From UBA8231 sp964512165 (GTDB taxonomy: Bacteria; Latescibacterota; UBA2968; UBA8231): a stretch of 44,328 nucleotides of DNA. The notes under the pieces were generated by a model, which saw nothing but the letters and a program-made list of their open reading frames with translations, was not told the origin of the DNA and ran no database searches. A program made the position numbers and the translations under genes. The stretch lies in contig CAZEHQ010000008.1 of NCBI GenBank assembly GCA_964512165.1, positions 1 to 44,328 of the forward strand, in the 5' to 3' direction. How positions within the stretch are numbered: the stretch's first letter is position 1; every line of letters starts with the position of its first letter. Below, piece after piece: positions 1 through 7,790 of this stretch.

Positions 1-2
1 CA

Positions 3-314
3 TGGATCCTGTGGGTGGACGACCTGTCGCTTCCCGACACCATCACCCTTGGGGGCTTCGATCTGCACGTGCTCCCACTGCTGATGTCGGCGGCCATGTT
101 CTTCCAGTCCAAGATGACGATGAAGGACCCCAAGCAGGCAGCCCTCGTCTACGTGATGCCTGTAGTCATGGTCTTCATCATGTGGAGCTTCTCCTCGGGC
201 CTCGTCCTCTACTGGACAGTCTTCAACGTGCTACAGATCGCCCAGCAGTATCTCACCAACTATCTGAAGAAGCAGAAGCAAGGGGGCATATCCACCGCCC
301 CTTCCCGAAGCTGA
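3..314 (+). CDS. yidC: Membrane protein insertase YidC, C-terminal fragment
   Basis: C-terminal part of the YidC/Oxa1 insertase, which places proteins into the inner membrane with or without SecYEG. The 5' part lies outside the window. The frame reads WILWVDDLSLPD at the left edge, the family's conserved loop between late transmembrane segments. It continues through MFFQSKMT, then VMPVVMVFIMWSFSSGLVLYW, the final pair of membrane helices, and ends in a short basic lysine-rich tail (YLKKQKQ). Position just ahead of mnmE is the classical rpmH-rnpA-yidC-mnmE order near chromosome origins. The end overlaps or nearly touches the mnmE start, suggesting co-transcription. Identification is confident despite truncation. 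Confidence 0.93.
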   Translation, partial: WILWVDDLSLPDTITLGGFDLHVLPLLMSAAMFFQSKMTMKDPKQAALVYVMPVVMVFIMWSFSSGLVLYWTVFNVLQIAQQYLTNYLKKQKQGGISTAPSRS

Positions 315-319
315 CCGGG

Positions 320-1684
320 GTGGTCCTCGGCGGCAAGCAGGCCGCGCTGCCAGATTCATCGACAATCGTTGCAGTCTCCACGCCCCGAGGGGCCGGCGGC
401 GTGGCACTGCTGCGCCTCAGTGGCACCCGCGCCTTGGCGATCGGGACGAGCATTTTCGTCTCTCGGCCACCGCTGCGGAGGCCGCGCTATGTTCAGTACG
501 GCCGCGTGGTGGACCGCCGCCGGGAGCCCCTGGATACGGCGATGGCGTGGTATCTGAAGGGACCGAAATCCTACACGGGCGAGGATACGGTCGAGATCAC
601 GACCCACGGCAGCGACACCCTCCTCGAGCTTGTGCTGGACTCGGCCATCCACCATGGCGCCAGGATTGCCGCCCCCGGGGAGTTTACGCGGCGGGCCTTC
701 ACCAACGGGCGAATAGATTTGCTGCAGGCCGAGGCGGTCGTCGAGCTCATCCACGCGGGCAGCCGGGGCGGTATGCAGGCCGCGTACGGAGCCGTCTCGG
801 GCCGTCTGACCGAGGCAGTCGGCTCCTTGCGGAAGCAGTTGGCCGGCGCATTGGTGCAACTCGAGGCACAGCTGGACTTCGTCGAAGACATAGGCCAGGA
901 GGAGCTGGGAGAGGTCGACGGCATCGTGTCCCGTGTGATAGACGAGGCCCGCGAGTTGATGCAGACCTTCGAAGGCGTTCGCCGTCGCCGGAACGGTTGG
1001 AAGGTGGTGATCGTAGGGCGCCCAAATGCGGGGAAGTCGTCCTTGCTGAATGCTCTGCTGGGTGAAGACCGGTCCATTGTCGCCGACGAGCCGGGCACCA
1101 CGCGCGATTGGGTGGAAGCAACCCTCGTCTGGGAGGGAGAGCCCATCCGCCTCGTCGACACGGCGGGACTTCGCGAAGGAGCGGACCGAGTCGAGGCGGC
1201 AGCCATGAGGAGATCAGGTCAGCAGGCGGCGAATGCCGACGTGGTGGTGGCGGTTGTAGACGGCTCCGAGGACCGTGCGATTCCGGAGGACGAGCTTGCC
1301 AACCCTCGGTGGGGGGCAACCGTGGCGGTGGTGAGCAAGGCCGATCTGCCCCGCTTGGCGAGATTGCCCGTTGGAGCAGAGGCCGTCCCGGTCTCCGCCG
1401 CCAGGGGGGATGGCCTCCCGGAGCTCAGGGCCCGGCTCCTGGCCGCACTCCCCGGGCGAGATCTTCCCGATGGTCCGGCGTTGCTGAGGGAGCGCCACCA
1501 CGAGGCACTGACTCACGTGGTGGCATCGGCCGACAGGGCCCGCGGGGATCTGTCGACGGGCAACCACGAGCTGGCCGCGGCAAGCCTCGGCGAGGCTTTG
1601 CGCCAAGTGGGCGAGATGCTTGGAGAATCAGTGGCCGAGGATGTGCTGGACAGGATCTTCCTCGAATTCTGCATCGGCAAGTAA
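320..1684 (+). CDS. mnmE: tRNA uridine-5-carboxymethylaminomethyl modification GTPase MnmE
   Basis: MnmE works with MnmG to install the (carboxymethyl)aminomethyl group at U34 of certain tRNAs. An N-terminal tetrahydrofolate-binding domain (TIVAVSTPRGAGGVALLRLSG) is followed by a helical domain and an inserted Ras-like G domain. Visible motifs are the P-loop GRPNAGKSS near residue 233, the switch stretch DEPGTTRD, DTAGLRE, and SKAD in place of the usual NKxD. The protein ends in the invariant FCIGK with its catalytic cysteine. I chose the GTG at 320, which gives 454 residues, the usual family length; the frame is open further upstream but overlaps yidC. The usual partner gene mnmG is not next door; an assembly gap lies just downstream. 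Confidence 0.95.
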   Translation: MVLGGKQAALPDSSTIVAVSTPRGAGGVALLRLSGTRALAIGTSIFVSRPPLRRPRYVQYGRVVDRRREPLDTAMAWYLKGPKSYTGEDTVEITTHGSDTLLELVLDSAIHHGARIAAPGEFTRRAFTNGRIDLLQAEAVVELIHAGSRGGMQAAYGAVSGRLTEAVGSLRKQLAGALVQLEAQLDFVEDIGQEELGEVDGIVSRVIDEARELMQTFEGVRRRRNGWKVVIVGRPNAGKSSLLNALLGEDRSIVADEPGTTRDWVEATLVWEGEPIRLVDTAGLREGADRVEAAAMRRSGQQAANADVVVAVVDGSEDRAIPEDELANPRWGATVAVVSKADLPRLARLPVGAEAVPVSAARGDGLPELRARLLAALPGRDLPDGPALLRERHHEALTHVVASADRARGDLSTGNHELAAASLGEALRQVGEMLGESVAEDVLDRIFLEFCIGK

Positions 1685-1709
1685 GAGGACCCGGGTCGTG
1701 GGCCGCGGT

Positions 1710-1749
1710 AAACCCCCCCACGCCCCCCCCCGCGCCCGGGGGGGGGTTT
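1710..1749. terminator. GC-rich hairpin after mnmE (terminator-like)
   Basis: AAACCCCCCC at 1710-1719 pairs with GGGGGGGTTT at 1740-1749, giving a perfect 10-bp stem 25 bases after the mnmE stop. The loop is itself C-rich. It ends in only three T residues, so it is an imperfect intrinsic terminator and could act in either direction. The homopolymer runs also explain why the assembly breaks 11 bases later. Confidence 0.45.
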
Positions 1750-1760
1750 GAACGGGGAGC

Positions 1761-1770
1761 NNNNNNNNNN
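1761..1770. other. Assembly gap (10 Ns)
   Basis: Ten consecutive undetermined bases between mnmE and rsmG. The true length of the missing DNA cannot be known from the sequence. In the usual origin cluster the mnmG (gidA) gene lies between mnmE and rsmG, so sequence may be missing here. Confidence 0.99.
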
Positions 1771-1804
1771 GGGAATTTACGCGGACCGGGGTCGTTCCAG
1801 GTGT

Positions 1805-1844
1805 AACACCCCCACTGGCCCCGGGCGTCTCCGTGGGGGGTGTT
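1805..1844. repeat. Inverted repeat next to parS
   Basis: AACACCCCC at 1805-1813 is exactly complementary to GGGGGTGTT at 1836-1844, a 9-bp stem with a 22-base loop. The left arm overlaps a degenerate parS-like site and the right arm shares TGTT with the perfect parS palindrome. It may be a structural by-product of two related sites or a hairpin in the rsmG leader. Confidence 0.5.
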
Positions 1845-1856
1845 CCACGTGGAACA
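1841..1856. promoter_or_regulatory. parS-like centromere site (ParB binding)
   Basis: TGTTCCACGTGGAACA is a perfect 16-bp palindrome. It matches the bacterial chromosomal parS consensus (TGTTNCACGTGNAACA type), which is bound by ParB to nucleate the partition complex. It lies in the intergenic region between mnmE and rsmG, the neighbourhood where parS sites and parAB genes are normally found close to the origin. parA and parB themselves are not in the window. A less perfect copy (13 of 16 positions) lies at 1793-1808. Confidence 0.8.
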
Positions 1857-1903
1857 ACTCCCCGGGAGCCGGGCGGTGGCCCCGTCTCCTCCGGTGTCAT
1901 CCC

Positions 1904-2539
1904 ATGCGCACCTCGTCTGATAGCAGTCGGCCGCATGCCTGCGATGTTGCGGTATTGGGGGAACTGTGTTCGGACATGGCTCCCGGGGACCGGCAAGCCG
2001 CGGCTGCTGCTTTGCTGGGCTACCTCCGGATCCTCGGCCGCTGGAACGCAAAGCAGAACCTGGTGTCTGAGGACGGCCATGGCGCCGTTTGGGAGAGGCA
2101 CGTGGTGCCGTCTCTCCAGCTGCGGCCATTCATCCTCGGGGTGCGCCATGAGAGCGTGGTGGACCTGGGGTCGGGGGCCGGTTTCCCCGGCATCCCTCTC
2201 GCGATCACTTCGCCGTCATCCCGGTTCACTCTCGTGGAGAGCCGCCGCCGAAGGGCCTCTTTCCTCCGTGCTGTGGTCCGGGAACTCTCGCTGGAAAACG
2301 CGGAGGTCGTCCACGGGCGGATCGAGGAGTGGCGCCCGTGGCCTCGAGCAGATGTCGTCCTTGCCCGGGCGGTGGCTGACCCGGAACAGATTGCCACACT
2401 GGTGACTCACGTTCTGGCCCCTGACGGCTTCCTGCTGGCCACGCTTCCCCCGGCCCCAGGCCGAGCGGGGCAGCAAAGCGGCGCGAGGCCCTCCCCTTGC
2501 TCTCGACACACCTTCTGGCAGCCCTTTTCCCACACATGA
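1904..2539 (+). CDS. rsmG: 16S rRNA (guanine527-N7)-methyltransferase RsmG
   Basis: RsmG methylates N7 of G527 in 16S rRNA using S-adenosylmethionine. The N-terminal helical part (LGYLRILGRWNAKQNLVS, then WERHVVPSL) and the SAM-binding motif VVDLGSGAGFPGIPLAI around residues 86-102 are typical, as is DVVLARAVAD later. The ATG at 1904 keeps the expected N-terminal helix and gives 211 residues, near the family length; there is no clear Shine-Dalgarno. The last 35 or so residues after FLLATLP do not resemble the conserved RsmG C-terminus, so the tail may be divergent or altered by a frameshift. Its position after mnmE fits the origin cluster. Confidence 0.88.
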   Translation: MRTSSDSSRPHACDVAVLGELCSDMAPGDRQAAAAALLGYLRILGRWNAKQNLVSEDGHGAVWERHVVPSLQLRPFILGVRHESVVDLGSGAGFPGIPLAITSPSSRFTLVESRRRRASFLRAVVRELSLENAEVVHGRIEEWRPWPRADVVLARAVADPEQIATLVTHVLAPDGFLLATLPPAPGRAGQQSGARPSPCSRHTFWQPFSHT

Positions 2540-2800
2540 GACCCAGGTGTGGAAAACCACGGTGGAAAAGCAGGGCACCTTGAGGGCCACCACCCGCACT
2601 CATCCACAAACAGAGCCGAAGACGGCCCGGAGCGCGTCATGTGTATCCTTGTGTAATCTCTCCAGTTAGCCGGGCCTTCCGGCTCCCGCGGGCAAGGGGT
2701 GGGGAATCCTCGTGTGGCCTTCTCCCGAGGGGACGCCGAGGCTATCCACAAGGTGGACAGCATGCCTTGCACCCCTCTGTGGAGAGCGTGTATATTCACA
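2524..2800. other. Candidate oriC: cluster of DnaA-box-like 9-mers
   Basis: The 303-base gap between rsmG and the next gene carries several 9-mers matching or nearly matching the DnaA box TTWTNCACA. TTTTCCACA is perfect on the minus strand at 2548-2556. One-mismatch sites are TTTCCCACA at 2526-2534, TCATCCACA at 2600-2608, CTATCCACA at 2742-2750 and ATATTCACA at 2792-2800. The region is less GC-rich than the flanking genes. With the parS site about 0.7 kb upstream and the yidC-mnmE-rsmG context, a replication origin is a reasonable inference. No clear AT-rich unwinding element and no dnaA or dnaN gene is visible. Confidence 0.45.
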
Positions 2801-2842
2801 TCTCCCCATCCGCAACGTTGACTCGCAAACCGAATTGCCCCC

Positions 2843-3460
2843 TTGATCGTTTCGCAGCTCCAGTCCGGCGTCAGGCGCGCGCTTCGGCCACTGGCCCAGC
2901 TCTTCATCCGGTTGGGCTGCCGCCCCGACTGGCTCACCATGCTCGGACTGTTCTTCAACGTGGTGGCCACGGCGGCCTTCGCCATGGGCCAGTTGCGCTG
3001 GGGGGCGGCCATCATGCTGGTGGCCGGACTGTGCGATGTCCTTGACGGTCAGGTGGCCAGGGAGGGGCGCACTGAGTCGAAGTTCGGTGCTTTGCTGGAC
3101 TCGACGACGGACCGCTACTCCGAGATCTTCCTCTACTTCGGCATCGGCGCCTATCTGGTCCGCGGCGGCGAGTGGGTCCTGAGCGGCATCCTGTTCTTCG
3201 CCCTTTCAGGATCGCTGATGGTGAGCTATGTGCGCGCCCGGGCCGAGGGGCTGGGACAGGACTGCAAGGTTGGTTTCATGCAGCGACCGGAGCGCTTGGT
3301 CGCCTTGGCGGCCGGCGGCCTGGTGGGGCACGAAGGCCTCGCATTCGTCCTTGTTCTGCTCGCGGTCACGACCAACTATACCGTCATCGAGCGCCTCGCC
3401 TACATCCGGAACAGGCTCAAGGCTCCATCTCCTCCATCGCATTCGAGTCCGAGCCCCTAA
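2843..3460 (+). CDS. CDP-alcohol phosphatidyltransferase family protein
   Basis: Integral membrane enzyme of phospholipid synthesis that transfers a phosphatidyl group from CDP-diacylglycerol to an alcohol (glycerol phosphate, inositol phosphate or similar). The full signature D-G-x2-A-R-x8-G-x3-D-x3-D is present at residues 68-90 (DGQVAR, then GALLDSTTD), preceded by the additional aspartate D65. About five to six hydrophobic segments follow in 205 residues. The start is the TTG at 2843; no strong ribosome site is visible. The acceptor alcohol cannot be assigned from sequence, so PgsA is only one possibility. The next gene, tmk, starts 70 bases downstream on the same strand. Confidence 0.88.
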   Translation: MIVSQLQSGVRRALRPLAQLFIRLGCRPDWLTMLGLFFNVVATAAFAMGQLRWGAAIMLVAGLCDVLDGQVAREGRTESKFGALLDSTTDRYSEIFLYFGIGAYLVRGGEWVLSGILFFALSGSLMVSYVRARAEGLGQDCKVGFMQRPERLVALAAGGLVGHEGLAFVLVLLAVTTNYTVIERLAYIRNRLKAPSPPSHSSPSP

Positions 3461-3530
3461 GGATATCCGCCCCGCTTATGGGCCGCAGATTGGCCCCTAT
3501 CTCACCCCTGTGGGGCTGTCCCGCCAAAGC

Positions 3531-4172
3531 ATGAAGTCGCCACTCTTCGTGGTCTTCGAGGGGCCGGACGGTTCGGGCACGAGCACCCAATGCCGGATCC
3601 TGTGCGATCGGCTGCGCGCGGAGGGCCACGAAATCGTCCAGACCCGAGAGCCGGGAGGCACGGAGGCGGGGGAGCGAATCAGATCCGTGGTTCTTGACCC
3701 GGGACTGAAGGCGCTGGATGACGTGGCCGAGCTGCTCCTCTATGCGGCGAGCCGGAGGCAGCACCTGCAGGAGTTGATCGAGCCGGCGCTGGCATCCGGA
3801 AAGCCGGTGATCAGCGATAGATATGCGGCATCTTCGTTCGCCTATCAGGGGGCGGGGAGACAGCTCGGGCGCGAGCTCGTGTCGGCTGTCAACGAGGTAG
3901 CAACGCGCGGACGGGAGCCGGACGCCACCATCTTCCTGGACCTCTCCTTGGAGCAGGCGCGTCGGCGGAGGGACCACCGAGGGGCGGAGGGGGACAGGAT
4001 CGAGGCCGCGGGCGAGGCATTGCAGAAGCGTGTTGGCCTCGCCTACCGCCAGTTGGCAGGGGAGGATCCGGATCGTTGCTTCCTCTTCGACGCCAGTCCC
4101 GGGGTCCAGGAGGTGGCGGCCTCCATCGAGCGGTGCCTCCTGGGCCGTTTCCGGCACTTCCCCTACCGATGA
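3531..4172 (+). CDS. tmk: Thymidylate kinase
   Basis: Phosphorylates dTMP to dTDP with ATP in the dTTP pathway. The order of motifs is typical: P-loop FEGPDGSG near residues 8-15, TREPGGT for dTMP binding, SDRYAASSFAYQGAGR (the DRY/H region), FLDLSLEQARRRR, and a LID with several arginines. The length of 213 residues fits. The P-loop reads GSGTSTQ where most kinases have GxGKST/TTQ, so the usual Walker A lysine is a threonine (codon ACG). Such variants may be natural in some lineages, and catalysis may rely on LID residues. The start ATG at 3531 aligns with the family N-terminus. It is followed after 16 bases by the protease gene. Confidence 0.92.
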   Translation: MKSPLFVVFEGPDGSGTSTQCRILCDRLRAEGHEIVQTREPGGTEAGERIRSVVLDPGLKALDDVAELLLYAASRRQHLQELIEPALASGKPVISDRYAASSFAYQGAGRQLGRELVSAVNEVATRGREPDATIFLDLSLEQARRRRDHRGAEGDRIEAAGEALQKRVGLAYRQLAGEDPDRCFLFDASPGVQEVAASIERCLLGRFRHFPYR

Positions 4173-4188
4173 GAAGCCGAATCGCGAT

Positions 4189-6060
4189 ATGAGCACCGCA
4201 GAGCGCCCGAGGATCTGGAGCCGGACTGCGCTGACGACCGCAATTGCGGCGCTGATCGGCCATATACCACCGAGCAATTGTGAGCCGGATGACCGATATG
4301 AATCCCTGAATGACAGCTGGGACCGCTTTGGTTCGGTGTACTCGCGGGTGATCGAGCACTATTACGATCCCGTGGATCACGAAGCCATCATGAGGGCCGC
4401 CATCGAAGGGATGCTGCGGCAACTGGACCCCTACACCCAGTACTTCGACGAGGAGGGCTTGCGACAGCTCCGCCAGGATACGACTGGGCGATTCGCCGGG
4501 CTGGGGATCACGGTTGGCATCAAGGATCGGACCCCGGTGGTGATCGCCCCTATCGAGGGGACCCCGGCGGACCGGGCCGGGCTGCTGCCTGGTGATCTGA
4601 TCGTGGCAATAGAGGGCAGGGAGACTTTCGGGCGCTCGTTGGAGCAAGTGGTCACCGATCTGCGCGGAGAGCCGGGAACCTCGGTACGGATCACCGTCGA
4701 CCGGCGGGGGGTTCTCGAAGACTGGGATGTGGTCATCGTCCGGGAGATGATCCAGATCCGCAGCATCGCGGTCGCCCAGGAGATCCTGCCGGGGATCGGA
4801 TACATCAGCATGCGCCAGACCCGGTTCTCGGAGAAGACGTCGGCGGAGATGGAAGCCGCCCTGGAGCGGATATTCGCCCTCGAGGTGGAGGGCCTCATCC
4901 TCGATCTCCGGGGAAACCCCGGGGGCCTGCTGAGCCAGGCAGCGGAAGTGGCGGACCTGTTCCTTCCGAGAGGGGCCCCGATCGTCTCCGTGCGCGAGCG
5001 CTCCGGCCGGCGCGAGGAGACCAAGCGCTCGGAGCGTCGGCCCCCGTCACCGCGTCTGCCGCTGGTCGTCCTGATCGACGGGGGGAGCGCGAGCGCCGCG
5101 GAGATCGTCGCCGGCGCGGTGCAGGACAACGACCGGGGCCTCGTGGTGGGGACGACATCTTTCGGGAAGGGATCCGTCCAGACGATTTTCGATCTGCGGG
5201 ACGAGGATCGCGCTGCCCTGAAACTGACCACGGCCCTGTATTTCACCCCGAGCGGGCGCAGCATCCACCGTGAATCTCTCGCCCTGCCGGGCCTGCTGCA
5301 GCCGGTCCCCTTCGGAGACGTCAGTCTGCCGGGAGGCCAGTTGCTGTCCGTGGTCCTCTCCTCCCCTGATTTCGATGTCGCAGGAGATCGCTTGCGGGCC
5401 CGATTCGATCTGGACGAGAGGCTGTCCGGACAGATCCTCCAGACAACTCTCGGAGACCTCGCCGGCCGGGGATTCCCGAGATCGGCCCGCGTTGCCGCGG
5501 ACAGCGCATCCTTCAGGACGAACGGAGGAAGGCTTGTCTACGGCAGCGGAGGAATCGAGCCGGATCTCGTCGTCGAGGGGGTGGTCTCGCCGCCGTACGT
5601 CCAGGAGCTGCGTCGCCATCGGGTCTTCTTCGACTTCGTGGTGGACTATGTGGGGCAGGGTGGGTCCCAACCCTCGCCGGAGGTGGACGACGCGATGATG
5701 GCTGCCTTCCGCGAGTACCTGCCCGGCTCGGCCGCCGGGGTCGCCCGCGGCCGGAAGCTACACCATGCCTTGGAGGGGCTGAGGCGGTTGGCGGACGAGT
5801 CCGGATGGGACGGGGCCGTCCGGGCGCGGATCGACAGCCTCGAATCGGCCGTCCGGCGCCAGGAAGGGGCCGATCCCCTTTCGGCGGACCTCGAGGGCTA
5901 CCTGCGGTCCGAGTTGCGGCGTGAGTTGGCCCTGCGTGTCGAGGGGCGCAAGGCGAGCCTCATCGTCGCCCTGAAAGACGATCCCCAGGTGAAGGCGGCC
6001 GTGAGGTTGCTGCGGGATCCGACCGAGTACGACCGCGTGCTGTCCGGAGGAACGGAGTGA
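4189..6060 (+). CDS. C-terminal processing peptidase, S41 family (Ctp/Prc)
   Basis: Serine protease acting outside the cytoplasmic membrane on unfolded or tagged C-termini. An N-terminal hydrophobic stretch (about residues 11-24) suggests a signal peptide or anchor. A PDZ domain covers roughly residues 104-175 (FAGLGITVGI, PADRAGLLPGDLIVAIEG). The catalytic Ser is S302 in GGSASAAEI and the general-base Lys is K327 in FGKGSVQ, the normal 25-residue spacing. The 623-residue protein carries about 230 residues beyond the protease core, of unknown fold, rich in charged residues. The ATG at 4189 was chosen because it puts the hydrophobic segment at the N-terminus; the frame is open further upstream inside tmk. 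Confidence 0.92.
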   Translation: MSTAERPRIWSRTALTTAIAALIGHIPPSNCEPDDRYESLNDSWDRFGSVYSRVIEHYYDPVDHEAIMRAAIEGMLRQLDPYTQYFDEEGLRQLRQDTTGRFAGLGITVGIKDRTPVVIAPIEGTPADRAGLLPGDLIVAIEGRETFGRSLEQVVTDLRGEPGTSVRITVDRRGVLEDWDVVIVREMIQIRSIAVAQEILPGIGYISMRQTRFSEKTSAEMEAALERIFALEVEGLILDLRGNPGGLLSQAAEVADLFLPRGAPIVSVRERSGRREETKRSERRPPSPRLPLVVLIDGGSASAAEIVAGAVQDNDRGLVVGTTSFGKGSVQTIFDLRDEDRAALKLTTALYFTPSGRSIHRESLALPGLLQPVPFGDVSLPGGQLLSVVLSSPDFDVAGDRLRARFDLDERLSGQILQTTLGDLAGRGFPRSARVAADSASFRTNGGRLVYGSGGIEPDLVVEGVVSPPYVQELRRHRVFFDFVVDYVGQGGSQPSPEVDDAMMAAFREYLPGSAAGVARGRKLHHALEGLRRLADESGWDGAVRARIDSLESAVRRQEGADPLSADLEGYLRSELRRELALRVEGRKASLIVALKDDPQVKAAVRLLRDPTEYDRVLSGGTE

Positions 6061-6220
6061 CCCTCCCCGCTTCTCCCGGCCGCGGAACCGCACCTGTCCC
6101 CGAGAGGTCGTCCCGCAGGGCTGCCGCCTTCGAGCGGCGTCTTCTGCGGAAACCTCAAGGGGGGGACGATCTGAAAAAACTGAAATCACGGGGACCGTGC
6201 GTCCCCCTGTCGGAGTGAGA

Positions 6221-7741
6221 ATGGGAACAGAGATCTTCATCAACCAAGGGATTCACGAGTCCCGTATCGCCATCGTCGAGGAAGGTGAGCTGGCCGAGAT
6301 CTGGGTGGAACGCCCGGAAGCGGAGCGAATGGTCGGAGACATCTACAAGGGCAAGGTGACTGCCGTCCTTCCGAGCTTGCAGGCTGCCTTCGTCGACATC
6401 GGGCAGGAGCGGACCGCTTTCCTCCAGGTACGGGACTTGGTGGAGGCAGAGAACGAGGAGGAGGACAGCGGCCGCAGAAACGGGCGTCGCCCCCGCCAGT
6501 ATCCTCCGATCCAGGACCTTGTGAAGAAGGGCCAGGAACTGCTCGTGCAGATCACGAAGGAGCCGATTGGCACCAAGGGCGCCCGCATCACCACTCAACT
6601 GGCCCTGGCTGGTCGATTCGTCGTGCTCATGGCCAACGGGGACTGGGTAGGGGTGTCCCGCAAGATCAGCAACTGGAATGAGCGCCGACGACTGAGGGAG
6701 GTGGTGCGGAAGCAGTTGCCGGAGGGGTTCTCCGTGATAGTGCGGACAGAAGGACGAGGCCAGCAGGAGAAGGACTTCCGGCGCGACCTGAAACAGCTGC
6801 ACCGCGCCTATCGGCGCTTGCAGAAGAAGGCTCGCCGGGCGTCGGCCCCGGCCCTGGTGCACCAGGAACTGGGAATGACGTCGAGCATCATACGCGATCT
6901 CTTCACCGACAACGTCGACCGACTGGTGGTGGACTCGCGGGAGCTGCACCGCGAGATCATCGGGTACCTCAAGAGCGTCTCCCCCGAGCTGCGAGAGCGG
7001 GTGGAACTCTACCGGGACCGGAAACCGATCTTCGACCACTTCAAGGTGGAGAAGGAGATGGAGAAGGTTACCGAACGCGAGGTCCGAATGCGCAAGGGCG
7101 GCTCGCTGGTCATCGACCATGCCGAAGCCGGCACCTTCATCGATGTGAACTCGGCGCGAAACACCGGCAAGCGCGATCAGGAAGAGAGCATCCTGCATAC
7201 CAACCTGGAAGCTGCCAGGGAGGTCGCCCGCCAACTCCGCCTGCGCGACATCGGAGGCATAATCGTCATCGACTTCATCGACATGCACGACGAGCGCAAC
7301 CGCAGGAAGCTCGTGAATGCCATGATCGAGCAGGTGCGCCGGGATCGCGCCAAGGTCTCCATCAGCGCCCAGATCTCCGAGTTCGGCCTGATCGAGATGA
7401 CGCGCCAGCGAGTGCGCCCGAACCTGCTGCACACTCAGTCGGAGCCGTGTCCGGTGTGCGCCGGGACAGGCAGGGTCATGGGGCCCGATACGACGATCAC
7501 CAAGATCGAGCGCTGGTTGCGCCGGGCTTACGCGGGCAATGGGGAGCGGCGCTTCCGGCTCCGGGTCCACCCGGAAGTGGCCACATACATGCGGTCGGAC
7601 AACGGCGACCGCCTGAAGGACATGCGCAAGGCCACCAAGGCGCGCCTGGACATCGAAGAGGACTCTGAGATGGCACCCCAGGAATACCGGTTCTACTCGG
7701 TGAAGCGACACCTCGACGTGACCGCTGAATACCGGAATTGA
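6221..7741 (+). CDS. rng: Ribonuclease G (RNase E/G family)
   Basis: Endoribonuclease for 5' maturation of 16S rRNA and mRNA decay. The S1-type domain lies at about residues 35-120 with an acidic/basic insertion. The catalytic domain has FIDVNSARNTGK near residue 308 and VIDFIDM near 350, the two metal-binding aspartates of the family. The zinc-link cysteines CPVC are near residue 410. The 506-residue length fits RNase G and lacks the long RNase E C-terminal scaffold. The ATG at 6221 has GGAGTGAG directly upstream; a GTG 24 bases earlier is less likely. The 160-base gap before it shows no promoter I can defend. rplU and rpmA follow, a common arrangement. Confidence 0.95.
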   Translation: MGTEIFINQGIHESRIAIVEEGELAEIWVERPEAERMVGDIYKGKVTAVLPSLQAAFVDIGQERTAFLQVRDLVEAENEEEDSGRRNGRRPRQYPPIQDLVKKGQELLVQITKEPIGTKGARITTQLALAGRFVVLMANGDWVGVSRKISNWNERRRLREVVRKQLPEGFSVIVRTEGRGQQEKDFRRDLKQLHRAYRRLQKKARRASAPALVHQELGMTSSIIRDLFTDNVDRLVVDSRELHREIIGYLKSVSPELRERVELYRDRKPIFDHFKVEKEMEKVTEREVRMRKGGSLVIDHAEAGTFIDVNSARNTGKRDQEESILHTNLEAAREVARQLRLRDIGGIIVIDFIDMHDERNRRKLVNAMIEQVRRDRAKVSISAQISEFGLIEMTRQRVRPNLLHTQSEPCPVCAGTGRVMGPDTTITKIERWLRRAYAGNGERRFRLRVHPEVATYMRSDNGDRLKDMRKATKARLDIEEDSEMAPQEYRFYSVKRHLDVTAEYRN

Positions 7742-7780
7742 CAGATCAGGGGCCCGCCCGTAGATTCCGCGGTTCGCTGA

Positions 7781-7786
7781 AGGAGG
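7781..7786 (+). promoter_or_regulatory. Shine-Dalgarno deciding the TTG start of rplU
   Basis: AGGAGG lies four bases ahead of the TTG at 7791, a consensus ribosome-binding site that fixes this rare start codon. Confidence 0.85.
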
Positions 7787-7790
7787 ATCC

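Noticed and set aside
1512..1524. CACGTGG in mnmE as another parS half-site
   Set aside because: The flanking bases do not continue the palindrome, and it is inside coding sequence.
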